A stretch of 64,000 nucleotides of DNA from Cylindrospermum sp. NIES-4074. Lineage in GTDB: Bacteria; Cyanobacteriota; Cyanobacteriia; Cyanobacteriales; Nostocaceae. A program made the position numbers and the translations under genes. Numbering within the stretch: position 1 is the first letter of the stretch; each line of letters starts with the position of its first letter. The notes under the pieces are model-generated. The model made no database searches, was not told the origin of the DNA, and worked only from the letters and a program-made list of their open reading frames with translations. Location of the stretch: the NCBI GenBank assembly GCA_003994795.1, contig AP018269.1, positions 6,775,648 to 6,839,647 on the forward strand, written 5' to 3'. This document shows positions 52,759-61,469 of the stretch, one piece after another.

Positions 52759-52957
52759 GGACTTACGCATTGACAGGAAACACCAAATATGGAGCATTGC
52801 TTAAGTCTCTTGTAGGGTGCGTCAGACCCAATAATTTGGCAATAATGAACAGATTTTTGACCTCTGACGCACCCTACTAATATGCTGTCCCAAAAGCCGA
52901 AAATGACCAACTATCGTTGCTCCATATCGTGTTCAATTTGTATAGTGCGTAAGTTCT
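52759..52957. mobile_element. MITE copy B (complete)
   Basis: About 199 bp. The ends GGACTTACGCA and, inverted, GAACTTACGCA are terminal inverted repeats, and sequence further inside pairs as well (ATATGGAGCA near both ends). A central GTAGGGTGCGTCAG/CTGACGCACCCTAC stem is present. It matches copy A at 35801 block for block and has no coding capacity. Confidence 0.85.
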
Positions 52958-52992
52958 AGATCATATGTATCAAGCTTTCTTGTGAAATGGTG

Positions 52993-53040
52993 TTACAGGA
53001 AGCAGCTTGGTACGCTAAAAGAGCTATTTATTCTCATTAA
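52993..53040 (+). pseudogene. C-terminal scrap of a glucokinase gene
   Basis: TTACAGGAAGCAGCTTGGTA, then CGCTAAAAGAGC, encodes LQEAAWYAKRAIYSH and a stop. It closely matches the last residues of glk at 23168 (ALQGAAWYAKRSIS). Nothing upstream in frame resembles the rest of the kinase; a MITE ends 36 bases before it. Its 3' flank also matches the flank of the truncated glk copy at 29158-29343. Confidence 0.8.
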
Positions 53041-53090
53041 GTGGTGCAATATAAGATGAGGTCTAATAACATTAGCCCTCATTTTTGATT

Positions 53091-53200
53091 ATTGAAATTA
53101 TTTGCGGTAGGTAGAGAACTGTTAACTCTTAACAGAGGAAGAGGGGGAGTCCAAGTTATAGGTCGTTTTTTTCAAAACTCAAATAGCAGTCTTATATGTG
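53091..53200. repeat. Dispersed intergenic repeat, copy 2
   Basis: GAACTGTTAACTCTTAACAG, AGGAAGAGGGGGAG and GGTCGTTTTTTTCAAAA correspond to copy 1 at 703-803. It lies just upstream of phoD and probably supplies its leader. The in-frame extension of phoD through it is not used. Confidence 0.6.
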
Positions 53201-53208
53201 GTGTATTA

Positions 53209-54918
53209 ATGAGTAAACAAATAGATAGACGGACATTTCTGAAATACTCCCTGGCAATGGGTGTTGTGATTTGGCCCGGTGAGAAACTTCCAAAACAGTT
53301 AGAAATGAGCGAGGCTCAAGTCAAAGAGTTGTTTGCTGTAGAGCCTACCAATGCTACTACATCTATCTTTCCGCAGAGTGTGGCGTCTGGAGAGCCACAG
53401 CCGCATGGGATTACTCTATGGACTCGTGTTGTTTCACCACAACCTGGTTTGATTCAGGTTGGTTTTGAAGTTTCCCCAGATCCTGAATTTAAAGCGATCG
53501 CCTTACGAGGTGTGACACAAACAGATGCATCAAAGGATTACACCCTGAAAGCTAATCTGAATTCCCCACATCTGCAACCCTCTACCACCTACTACTACCG
53601 ATTCATCTACAAAGGAACAGCTAGTAAAACAGGTCGTTTTAAGACGCTACCTGCTTCCACAACTGAAGTAACCCGAGTTCGCTTCGCGTACACCAGCTGT
53701 CAGGACTACACTAACGGCTACTACAATGTCCAGCGCTTTTTGGCAGAAGAAGAGATTGATTTTGTGGTATTTTTGGGCGATTATATCTACGAATCTGTAG
53801 GAGACAGCAGTTTCCAAAGTGGAATCCGTCCCATCCAGCTGCCCAGTGGTCAACCAGTCGCTGCTACCCTTGAAGACTATCGATTCCTCTATCAGACCTA
53901 TAACAGCGATGCAAATTTGCAAAAGCTGCGGGAGCGCTTTGCCTTCATCAACATTTGGGACGACCATGAGTTTGCTGGTGATTGCTTCCAGACAAATACC
54001 CCCGATCAAGTTCCATTCCATAAATCAGAGCTGCGTCAGTGGGCAACTCAAGCATGGATTGAACACATCCCGACTAGCATTCCTTTCCAAGCTGATAAAG
54101 AGCCACTGGCTGCGGTGCAAATCTATCGCGCATTCAAATTTGGCAACTTGCTGGAACTGGTAATGACAGATGAACGCCTCTATCGGGATGCTCCACCTTC
54201 TGACAAACCTGAGGTGCAGCAGCGGTATCTTAAACAAAAGCGATACATGGTTCCAGACTGTCCCGAACGGAATTATGCAGACCGTACCATGTTGGGACGC
54301 ACACAGCGCCAGTGGTTCTTAGATAAAATGCTCAATTCTTCTTCCACCTGGAAAATTTGGGGGAATGAAGTGATGACCATGCAACTCAAGTACTCATCAG
54401 CATTTGCGACAAAGTTGCTAGGGCAATCAACCCCAGATTTGTTTATGTCATTCGATCAATGGGATGGTTATCCTGCTGAACGTGCACTACTGTTTGGTAC
54501 TCTCAAAGAGGCCAAAGTTAAAAACTTTGTGACGATCAGCGGCGATTTCCACACCTTTGTCACTGGGTATCAGAAGGTGAACTTTGATGATCCCCAAGAG
54601 GAGCCGATAGGGGTAGAATTCCTCGTTGGCTCAACCGCTTCTTCTAACTTCGCAGAGACTAGTAATTCAAGTTCGCAGGGGATACCTTTCCCACCAGTCG
54701 AAGTGATGACTCAAATGCTCAGGGATAGCAATCCACATATTCAGCACTTTGACTCTACAACCCACGGTTACAACCTCGTGGAAGTGACACCAGAAGCTCT
54801 AACTTGCACATTAAAAGCAGTTAGTGATATTACCAAACCGGGGGGAACACTTTCAATTCTGAAGGTTTTTCGAGTACCCTGCGATCAAGTGTTAATTGAA
54901 GATGTAACGTCTTGGTAA
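53209..54918 (+). CDS. phoD: PhoD-family alkaline phosphatase/phosphodiesterase
   Basis: A 569-residue secreted phosphatase. The ATG at 53209 begins MSKQIDRRTFLKYSLAMG, a twin-arginine signal (Arg7-Arg8); the frame is open further upstream only through a dispersed repeat. The fold's metal sites are visible: YTSCQDYTNGYYNVQ, VVFLGDYIYES, INIWDDHEFAGD and TISGDFHTFV. PhoD enzymes use calcium and iron to release phosphate from phosphodiesters and monoesters outside the cytoplasm, usually under phosphate limitation; no clear Pho box was identified. The stop codon lies inside a heptamer tandem repeat. Confidence 0.93.
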   Translation: MSKQIDRRTFLKYSLAMGVVIWPGEKLPKQLEMSEAQVKELFAVEPTNATTSIFPQSVASGEPQPHGITLWTRVVSPQPGLIQVGFEVSPDPEFKAIALRGVTQTDASKDYTLKANLNSPHLQPSTTYYYRFIYKGTASKTGRFKTLPASTTEVTRVRFAYTSCQDYTNGYYNVQRFLAEEEIDFVVFLGDYIYESVGDSSFQSGIRPIQLPSGQPVAATLEDYRFLYQTYNSDANLQKLRERFAFINIWDDHEFAGDCFQTNTPDQVPFHKSELRQWATQAWIEHIPTSIPFQADKEPLAAVQIYRAFKFGNLLELVMTDERLYRDAPPSDKPEVQQRYLKQKRYMVPDCPERNYADRTMLGRTQRQWFLDKMLNSSSTWKIWGNEVMTMQLKYSSAFATKLLGQSTPDLFMSFDQWDGYPAERALLFGTLKEAKVKNFVTISGDFHTFVTGYQKVNFDDPQEEPIGVEFLVGSTASSNFAETSNSSSQGIPFPPVEVMTQMLRDSNPHIQHFDSTTHGYNLVEVTPEALTCTLKAVSDITKPGGTLSILKVFRVPCDQVLIEDVTSW

Positions 54919-54976
54919 TGGGTAATGGGTAATGGGTAATGGGTAATTGGTAATTGGTAATTGGTAATTGGTAATT
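54914..54976. repeat. Heptamer tandem repeat (GGTAATG)n then (GGTAATT)n
   Basis: About four GGTAATG units followed by four to five GGTAATT units. The phoD stop codon TAA (54916-54918) is part of the first unit. It is the same class of short tandem repeat as that at 15801. Confidence 0.9.
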
Positions 54977-55029
54977 CGCTAATTGGACTAATTAAAGAGG
55001 TTGCAACACAACCTCTCTATTAGCCTGCG

Positions 55030-55434
55030 CTAATTGTTGCCACTCAGATTGGTGTAGATTTCAATCAGGTTGCCATCAGGATCACGAAAATGCGCTGTGC
55101 GGATTCCCCAGTCTGAACGGTCTTGAGGTGGTGCGATAATGTTGACCTGATGAGCTTGTAACTGCTGGTATACTTCATCAACATTGTCAACAGCAAAAAT
55201 CAAGAATGTTTTGTCTTGGTTAGCGACAGATGAAGGCTCATCGGTGTTGGGGACAACCTCAGCCATCAACTCTTTTTTTAACAAAGCTAGCTGGATAGAG
55301 CCAGTATTAAACTCAGCATAACCAGTATTTTCATCGCCCCAATCAACATCAAACCCCAACAAATCTCGATAGAAGAGAAAAGTATCTTTGTAATTAGAAA
55401 CCAATAGTCTTAAGTGTGTTAACTGAAGCTTCAT
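55030..55434 (-). CDS. VOC-family (glyoxalase/dioxygenase fold) protein
   Basis: A 134-residue single-domain vicinal-oxygen-chelate protein: HLRLLVSNYKDTFLFYRDLL at the start, DVDWGDENTGYAEFNTG, FAVDNVDEVYQQLQAH, and the C-terminal metal-side strand FRDPDGNLIEIYTNL. Members bind a divalent metal and act as glyoxalases, dioxygenases or resistance proteins; the substrate here is unknown. It lies 20 bases downstream of miaE on the same strand, so it is probably co-transcribed. Confidence 0.87.
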   Translation of the reverse strand: MKLQLTHLRLLVSNYKDTFLFYRDLLGFDVDWGDENTGYAEFNTGSIQLALLKKELMAEVVPNTDEPSSVANQDKTFLIFAVDNVDEVYQQLQAHQVNIIAPPQDRSDWGIRTAHFRDPDGNLIEIYTNLSGNN

Positions 55435-55454
55435 AATTTCTCTGCTTTGGTCTA

Positions 55455-56054
55455 TTAACTATGAATTCTCGGTTCTGGGTGCAAAGTTGCTAGCAACTCA
55501 CTTTCGACAAATGCCAATTCATCGAGGCGTTGTCTGACAATTTCCCGGTCAAAGTACGTATCAGCTAAAACCCAGTATGTACCAAAGTGTCGTGCCTCCG
55601 ATGCCATTAAACCGCGATAAAATTTTGCTAATTCTGGTTCTGGACAGTGAGTAGCTAACAATCCCAAGCGTTCGTGACTGCGAGCTTCAATTAAGCCAGT
55701 AACTAGTAAAGAATCTAAAAATCGCTCAGGTTCTTGAGGACGAACTTGGGCTTTTAAACCCGCACCATAAGGTGGTGGTGGTAAGGGAGCTAGGGGTATA
55801 TGCCGACGCTCTAGCCATTGATTAACTAGGTCAAAGTGTTCTAGTTCTTCACGGGCGATCGCTGTTAACTCCCGTACCATTTTAGTATTGGAAGGGTAGC
55901 GGAACATGAAGTTTAAGGCCACACCTGCGGCTTTGCGTTCACAGTGGGAGTGGTCGAGTAAAATAATGTCTAAGTTAGCGATCGCTTGTTCTACCCAAGC
56001 ACCACTAGTAGGTTGTTTCAGCGCGTTAATAGTTGGTAAAACAGAAGTAAGCAC
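55455..56054 (-). CDS. miaE: tRNA-(ms2io6A37) hydroxylase MiaE
   Basis: A 199-residue diiron ferritin-like protein that hydroxylates the isopentenyl group of ms2i6A at position 37 of some tRNAs. Di-iron ligands are in LLDHSHCERKAAGVALNFMF (Glu-His), AREELEHFDLVNQWLERR, and LIEARSHERLGLLA and ASEARHFGTYW in the second half. Full length for the cyanobacterial version. The VOC gene follows. Confidence 0.87.
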   Translation of the reverse strand: MLTSVLPTINALKQPTSGAWVEQAIANLDIILLDHSHCERKAAGVALNFMFRYPSNTKMVRELTAIAREELEHFDLVNQWLERRHIPLAPLPPPPYGAGLKAQVRPQEPERFLDSLLVTGLIEARSHERLGLLATHCPEPELAKFYRGLMASEARHFGTYWVLADTYFDREIVRQRLDELAFVESELLATLHPEPRIHS

Positions 56055-56257
56055 AGGCAGACAAAACTCCAGATTTTTGATTTAGCTGAGTATCCCAGCA
56101 AATTGATTGTAATCGTCGCTGACACGAATGGCCAGAGTCTAGAGTCTGGGAAGAAGAGGAATCAGACTTTTACCTTTTTCACTACACCTCACACTCACCC
56201 CGAAGGTACTTGTTTGCAGGGATAATCATCGTAAATAACGATTTTACTAGTTACAGG

Positions 56258-57052
56258 ATGATGAAATTACCGTTTTCTGTTCTGATTGCACCTGTGGTTG
56301 TGTTGTTGAGTTCTGCTCATGTACTGGCAGCAATTCAAACTAAAAATATCCAGTATAAACAAGGAAATACAGTTTTAGAAGGATATCTGGCATATGATGA
56401 CGCTATCAAGGTCAAGCGTCCTGGTGTGTTAGTGGTTCATGAATGGAATGGCTTGCAGTCTTATGTCAAAAAACGTACTGAGCAATTAGCTGGAATGGGG
56501 TATGTGGCCTTTGCTGCTGATATTTATGGCAAAGGAATTAGACCAAAAAATCAGCAAGAGTCGGGAGCACAGGCGACATTTTATCGTCAAAATCGAAAAT
56601 TGTTGCGCGATCGCGTTAATGCAGGACTACAAGTTTTACAAAGCAACCCTCTCACCGACGTTAAACGCATTGCAGCTATTGGTTACTGCTTCGGTGGCGG
56701 TACAGTCTTGGAATTAGCACGTAGCGGCGCAAATATTGCCGGGGTGGTGAGTTTTCACGGTAACCTTGATACCCCTAACCCCGACGATGCCAAAAACATC
56801 AAAGCCAAAGTATTGGTATTACATGGTGCCGATGACCCCTTTGTTCCAGAGGCACAATTAACAGCATTTGAAGAGGAAATGCGGAAAGCCAATGTAGACT
56901 GGCAATTAATATCCTACGGTGGTGTAGTCCATGCCTTTACCAATCCAGACTACAAAAACGACCCCAAGGGAGCCGCTTATAACGCTATAGCAGATAAGCG
57001 GTCTTGGCAAGCCATGAAACAATTCTTTGCCGAACTTTTCGCTAAGAAATAG
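56258..57052 (+). CDS. Exported dienelactone hydrolase family protein
   Basis: A 264-residue alpha/beta hydrolase with a Sec signal peptide (MMKLPFSVLIAPVVVLLSSA, cleavage after VLA). The frame is open upstream, but the signal begins at 56258. The catalytic triad is Cys in GYCFGGGTVLEL, Asp in HGADDPFVP and His in GGVVHAFTNP, as in carboxymethylenebutenolidase. The substrate is likely an ester or lactone outside the cytoplasm; the natural one is unknown. Transcribed alone, divergent from miaE. Confidence 0.88.
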   Translation: MMKLPFSVLIAPVVVLLSSAHVLAAIQTKNIQYKQGNTVLEGYLAYDDAIKVKRPGVLVVHEWNGLQSYVKKRTEQLAGMGYVAFAADIYGKGIRPKNQQESGAQATFYRQNRKLLRDRVNAGLQVLQSNPLTDVKRIAAIGYCFGGGTVLELARSGANIAGVVSFHGNLDTPNPDDAKNIKAKVLVLHGADDPFVPEAQLTAFEEEMRKANVDWQLISYGGVVHAFTNPDYKNDPKGAAYNAIADKRSWQAMKQFFAELFAKK

Positions 57053-57302
57053 ATTGATTGCAGAGGATTCCCAGACTCATTTCTTGGGTTTCCTCTTTCC
57101 ACAATTTGTTTCATTGTGTAATGCTTAAAACTTATCTCTAGTCAGACGGTTCGCTCAACATATCCTCCTCATCTGTGTGCATCTGTGTTTATCTGTGGTT
57201 CCCAATCTTCTGACCTCTCATATCCTGAATTCTATGGCAATGGGGCAGATAGTTGGCTCTGAAAATGAAACCACAGATGAACACATGATTTAAACAGATA
57301 AA

Positions 57303-58001
57303 TTAACGTTGAACAGTGTTTGCCGATTGATTAAATAGCAACTCCCTGGATTTTTCCAGATCCAACGTCTGATTTTTGAATGCTTCTGCCCTTTCGTAGG
57401 CGCGAATTGTCGCCGGGCGGGCTTTAATTGTTTCAAACCAACGTTGTAAATTCGGGTAATCTGCTAAATTTTGACCTTGACGCTCATAAGGCACAATCCA
57501 GGGATAAATGGCAATATCTGCAATAGAATAATCCCCAGCTACAAACTCTCTATCTGCCAGTCGCTTATCTAGCACTGCATATAAACGCCCCGTTTCTTTA
57601 ACATAACGGTTAATAGCATACTCAATCTTTTCAGGAGCATATTGGCTAAAGTGGTGGTTTTGCCCCGCCATAGGCCCTAAACCCCCCATTTGCCAGAATA
57701 ACCACTGGAGGACTTCAACTCTTGGGCGTAAATCTTGGGGGATTAATTGCCCAGTTTTTTCTGCTAAATACAGCAAGATGGCACCAGACTCAAAGACAGA
57801 AATTGGCTCACCACCAGTAGTTGGTTCAGTGTCAACAATAGCCGGGATGCGATTATTGGGAGAAATTTTGAGAAATTCGGGTTTAAACTGCTCCCCAGCA
57901 CCAATATTAACCGGAATTATGGTGTAAGGAAGTCCCACTTCTTCCAAAAAGATTGTGATTTTATGACCGTTGGGAGTTGTCCAATAGTAAAGTTCAATCA
58001 T
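57303..58001 (-). CDS. Glutathione S-transferase, YfcG/Nu-class-like
   Basis: A 232-residue GST with an N-terminal thioredoxin fold (LYYWTTPNGHKITIFLEEVG, with Thr-Pro-Asn in place of Tyr/Ser; cis-Pro loop NNRIPAIVD; glutathione site VFESGAILLYLAE) and a helical C-terminal domain (YSIADIAIYPWIVPYERQG). The TPNGHK start and length match the Nu-class disulfide-bond oxidoreductases of E. coli YfcG type, which reduce disulfides and organic peroxides. It is the last and most distant gene of the minus-strand redox run. Confidence 0.88.
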   Translation of the reverse strand: MIELYYWTTPNGHKITIFLEEVGLPYTIIPVNIGAGEQFKPEFLKISPNNRIPAIVDTEPTTGGEPISVFESGAILLYLAEKTGQLIPQDLRPRVEVLQWLFWQMGGLGPMAGQNHHFSQYAPEKIEYAINRYVKETGRLYAVLDKRLADREFVAGDYSIADIAIYPWIVPYERQGQNLADYPNLQRWFETIKARPATIRAYERAEAFKNQTLDLEKSRELLFNQSANTVQR

Positions 58002-58296
58002 GACTGATTTTTCCTATTTAAATAATCAACTGGGTTTCCCAGCCCGGTGTTTGGAAAAGTCAACTTTCATCATAGGGAAAACCTTGTTTAGAAATGTTCA
58101 ACCCAAGGACGTAGTTCTACTTCCCATGTCCAAGCACTGCGGGGTTGACGGAAAATATTCAGATAAGTTTAGGCGATCGCATCCGGGTTAAGGGTACTAT
58201 GCTGGGCGTGTTGCCTAGAGGTCTAGGGCAGGAGAGGAGGAATTATTGAAGAAGTTTCTTCCCCATCTCCCTCATCTTCCCTCACCCCGATGAGAA

Positions 58297-58962
58297 TTAG
58301 CCCTGATAAGGGTTGTTGATGTTGTCTACGAAGACGTTGTAGTCATAGGGTAAGCGACCTGGATTTAAGCGAGGTTCTGCGGCGTAGCCTACAGGAACTA
58401 AAACGGCGATCGCTAAATCTGGATTATCGGTTGCTCCAATCACAGCCTTCACCTGATCCTCTATCCAGCCATTCATAAAGCAAGTAGATAAACCCAGACT
58501 TTCTGCGGCTAATACCAAATGGGTAGCAGCAATAATCGCGTCTTTGATGGCATATTCACGTCGCTTGTCTCCCAACCCAGCTTGGAATTGGGGAACGGCG
58601 TTTTTAAAGTAGCCTACAGTGGCTTCATTCCAAGCCCCAGTTTCCTGTGCCTTTTCCAAAATCGGGGTCAAATCTTGTTCACCTGCGGTAGCATCAGCCG
58701 CAAACACAAAGGTAACAGGTGCTTGGACAATTTGCTTTTGATTCCAAGAAGCTGCTGCTAGAGCCGCCCTTTGGGCCTCATCTTGAACAAGAACGATCCG
58801 CCAAGACTGAACATTAAAACTACTGGGTGCAGCCACAGTCAACTCTACCAGTTGCTTAAGTAGTTCTGGGGCGATGGGGTCTGATTTGAAAGTTTTGATG
58901 GAACGACGCTGAACGATGGCGCTGGGTACATCTAGAGGTTGAATTTGGGTGATTGTAGTCAT
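58297..58962 (-). CDS. Nitroreductase family flavoprotein
   Basis: A 221-residue FMN-dependent oxidoreductase. The start is MTTITQIQPL at 58962; an ATG nine bases upstream is also possible. FMN-binding features are IVQRRSIKTF near residue 17, VAAPSSFNVQSWRIVLVQ near 43 and AAESLGLSTCFMNGW near 150. The family reduces nitro groups, quinones and other electrophiles with NAD(P)H. It lies 88 bases downstream of the Old Yellow Enzyme gene on the same strand. Confidence 0.9.
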   Translation of the reverse strand: MTTITQIQPLDVPSAIVQRRSIKTFKSDPIAPELLKQLVELTVAAPSSFNVQSWRIVLVQDEAQRAALAAASWNQKQIVQAPVTFVFAADATAGEQDLTPILEKAQETGAWNEATVGYFKNAVPQFQAGLGDKRREYAIKDAIIAATHLVLAAESLGLSTCFMNGWIEDQVKAVIGATDNPDLAIAVLVPVGYAAEPRLNPGRLPYDYNVFVDNINNPYQG

Positions 58963-59050
58963 GATATGCACCTATTGTTTGAATTATGCTGCTGTAGCGC
59001 TTTTTATTATCTAGCTAAATGCTATTTGAGTCTAAGAAGTAGACAAAAAA

Positions 59051-60163
59051 CTAGTGACTAATTACTTGTTCGCTAGTAGCTGACCAAAATGGGTAGTCTG
59101 TATATCCTTGTGCACCACCACCATAAAAGGTTGTCGGATCTGGCTGATTCAGCGGTGCATTGAGAGCAAAGCGTTGAGGTAAATCGGGATTGGCTATATA
59201 TGGGATGCCAAAGGCAACTAAATCTGCGGCTTTGTTTGCTAATACAGTATTGGCTCTTTCACGAGTATAACCATCATTAACAATGAGTGTTCCTGTGAAC
59301 CTTTCCCGCAGATCACTGGTAGGCACAATTGTCCCACCATGTCTGATATCTGCTTCTGTCACCTCACGAATATGCAGATATGCTAAATTAAACTGATTCA
59401 GAGCTTGGGCTACATAACCGAAAGTCTCCAGGGGATGGGAGTCATACATATCGTTAAATGTCCCACTAGGTGAAAGGCGTACCCCTACCCGCTGAGAATC
59501 CCATACACTAGTTACCGCCTCTGTCACCTCCAACAGCAGTCGGGCGCGGTTCTCAACTGCACCTCCATACTTATCTGGACGCTGATTCGTACCATCCCGG
59601 AGGAACTGGTCAATTAAATAACCATTGGCAGCGTGAATCTCTACCCCGTCAAACCCAGCCGCTAGGGCATTAGCCGCCCCTTGACGATACTGTTCTACTA
59701 TTTCTGGAATCTCTGAGGTTTCTAAAGCACGGGGAGTCACAAAGGGTTTCCATCCCTCATAGGTTAATACTTCACCTTTGGGAGCAATGGCAGAAGGTGC
59801 CACAGGTAATGCTCCATCTGGTTGCAAGTCTGGGTGGGAAATTCTGCCTACGTGCCATAGTTGCAGAAAAATTCTGCCTCCTTGCTGATGCACGGCGTCT
59901 GTCACCAACCGCCAACCTGCCACTTGTGCTGGTGAATAAATCCCTGGTGTATCTGGATAGCCTTGTCCTTGAGGAGTAACTTGAGTTGCTTCCGCAATGA
60001 TCAGTCCAGCAGTAGCGCGTTGGGCGTAGTAGGTGGCGTTAAGTTGGTGGGGTACGTTTCCCGCTCCGGCTCTTTGTCGGGTTAAGGGTGCCATAACTAT
60101 CCGGTTGGGCAGTTGTAAGTCACCCAACTGGTAGGAAGAAAATAAGTTAATATTGGTTTTCAT
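59051..60163 (-). CDS. Old Yellow Enzyme family ene-reductase
   Basis: A 370-residue FMN TIM-barrel NADPH oxidoreductase. Key segments: NRIVMAPLTRQRAGAGN at the N-terminus (Thr of the flavin site), FLQLWHVGRISH, GFDGVEIHAANGYLIDQFLR (His-x-x-Asn substrate pair), NQRPDKYGGAVENRARL, and a C-terminal VAFGIPYIANPDLPQR. It reduces activated C=C bonds of enones, maleimides or nitro-esters. It starts 12 bases after the SDR gene ends, so the two are co-transcribed. Confidence 0.94.
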   Translation of the reverse strand: MKTNINLFSSYQLGDLQLPNRIVMAPLTRQRAGAGNVPHQLNATYYAQRATAGLIIAEATQVTPQGQGYPDTPGIYSPAQVAGWRLVTDAVHQQGGRIFLQLWHVGRISHPDLQPDGALPVAPSAIAPKGEVLTYEGWKPFVTPRALETSEIPEIVEQYRQGAANALAAGFDGVEIHAANGYLIDQFLRDGTNQRPDKYGGAVENRARLLLEVTEAVTSVWDSQRVGVRLSPSGTFNDMYDSHPLETFGYVAQALNQFNLAYLHIREVTEADIRHGGTIVPTSDLRERFTGTLIVNDGYTRERANTVLANKAADLVAFGIPYIANPDLPQRFALNAPLNQPDPTTFYGGGAQGYTDYPFWSATSEQVISH

Positions 60164-60175
60164 TTGGTGATATCT

Positions 60176-60970
60176 CTACATAATCGAGCGCACAACGCCA
60201 CCATCTACGCGCACAGCAGCCCCATTAGTTGCTGAAGCCAGAGGACTGGAAAGGTAGACAACCAACGCTGCGACTTCTTCGTTAGTTGCAAAGCGTTTGA
60301 TTAAGGAAGTTGGACGCAGTGTCTGGAAAAATTCAGCTTCAACTTCAGCAGGACTAATACCCTTGTCTTGTCCTATCTGGGTGATAAATCCCTCAACACC
60401 TTCTGAGCGGGTTGGGCCTGGGAGAACAGAGTTCACCGTGACTCCAGTACCAGCAGTCATTTCTGCAAGACCCCTGGAAATAGCCAATTGTGCTGTTTTG
60501 GTTGTGCCGTAGTGAATCATTTCTACAGGGATTTGCACCGCAGATTCACTGGAGATAAATATGATCCGTCCCCAGTTTTGCTCTAACAGCTTTGGTAAAT
60601 ATTGCCGACTCAAGCGGACACCGCTAAGTACATTAACCTCAAATATGTTTAACCAGTCCTCGTCAGTAATATCAAAAAAGGTTTTGGGTTCATAAATACC
60701 CAAGTTGTTAATTAGGATATCGATGTGAGGAACTTGTTGGAAAAGTTGCTCTATTCCTTCTTTAGTTGCCAAATCTGCAACTATACCAGAAACTTTTGCT
60801 GCGGGATAAGTTTGCTGAATTTTATCAATTGCCTGGGTGACTCGTGCAGGAGTTCGACCGTTGATAATTGTTGATACACCTTCTTGTGCTAGTGCTTGGG
60901 CAACCGCAAAACCTATGCCTGCGGTTGAGCCACTCACCAGGGCAGATTTACCTTGTAGTTTCAAGTCCAT
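60176..60970 (-). CDS. Short-chain dehydrogenase/reductase
   Basis: A 264-residue classical SDR with cofactor motif VSGSTAGIGFAVAQAL, NNLG in ILINNLGIYEP, catalytic Ser in FISSESAVQIP, and the Tyr-Lys pair in HYGTTKTAQLAIS. The C-terminal VYLSSPLASATNGAAVRVDGG is typical. It probably reduces a carbonyl arising from electrophilic compounds. It sits between thioredoxin (95 bases upstream) and the ene-reductase (12 bases downstream) in one minus-strand run. Confidence 0.9.
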   Translation of the reverse strand: MDLKLQGKSALVSGSTAGIGFAVAQALAQEGVSTIINGRTPARVTQAIDKIQQTYPAAKVSGIVADLATKEGIEQLFQQVPHIDILINNLGIYEPKTFFDITDEDWLNIFEVNVLSGVRLSRQYLPKLLEQNWGRIIFISSESAVQIPVEMIHYGTTKTAQLAISRGLAEMTAGTGVTVNSVLPGPTRSEGVEGFITQIGQDKGISPAEVEAEFFQTLRPTSLIKRFATNEEVAALVVYLSSPLASATNGAAVRVDGGVVRSIM

Positions 60971-61065
60971 TTCGCTCTTTCCCTGACAGAGATTCCACTA
61001 TCTATAGGTGAACATTAACGCAGATCAGGTGTTCCGGGGTTAGGTACTCTCAACTCATCCCCAGT

Positions 61066-61389
61066 TCATATATACTGTATTAATGTTTTAGCCAAACTAG
61101 TTTTAGGCACTGCCCCCACGACAGTATCGACTTGCCGACCCCCCTTAAATACCATCAGCGTGGGAATGCTCCGAATCCCATAATGACTGGCAACGGTAGG
61201 ATTTTGATCTGTGTTCAGCTTTACGACCTTCACCTGTCCTTCGTATTCGGTAGCAACTTCATCGACGACGGTCGCCAGCAACCGACAAGGGCCGCACCAA
61301 GGTGCCCAAAAGTCAACTAGGACGGGAGTTTCACTTTCTAGGACTTCTTGCTTGAATGTGGCTTCTGTGACGTTTGTAACGGATGACAT
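61066..61389 (-). CDS. trxA: Thioredoxin
   Basis: A 107-residue thioredoxin with the redox site [12 protein letters not shown] near residues 27-38 and cis-Pro in [14 protein letters not shown]. Standard length with no extra domain. It reduces protein disulfides. As first gene of a minus-strand redox run, divergent from an ArsR-type regulator with a palindrome in the shared promoter region, it is likely an inducible paralogue rather than the housekeeping copy. Confidence 0.93.
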   Translation of the reverse strand: MSSVTNVTEATFKQEVLESETPVLVDFWAPWCGPCRLLATVVDEVATEYEGQVKVVKLNTDQNPTVASHYGIRSIPTLMVFKGGRQVDTVVGAVPKTSLAKTLIQYI

Positions 61390-61416
61390 AATTGCCTTTG
61401 TTGTTTAATTCTATTA

Positions 61417-61431
61417 TTCGATAATATCGAA
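61417..61431. promoter_or_regulatory. Palindromic operator candidate for the ArsR-type regulator
   Basis: TTCGATA-A-TATCGAA, with perfect 7-base arms, lies in the 80-base gap between the divergent trxA and regulator genes. It is 28 bases from the trxA start and 39 from the regulator start. ArsR-family dimers bind such symmetric sites. No other palindrome is present in the gap. Confidence 0.65.
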
Positions 61432-61469
61432 CAAATAAAATATATGCCACTTTAAGAGATAATGCAAGT

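Noticed and set aside
53092..53208. N-terminal extension of PhoD
   Set aside because: The extension is encoded by a dispersed repeat and would bury the twin-arginine signal; the ATG at 53209 is the sensible start.
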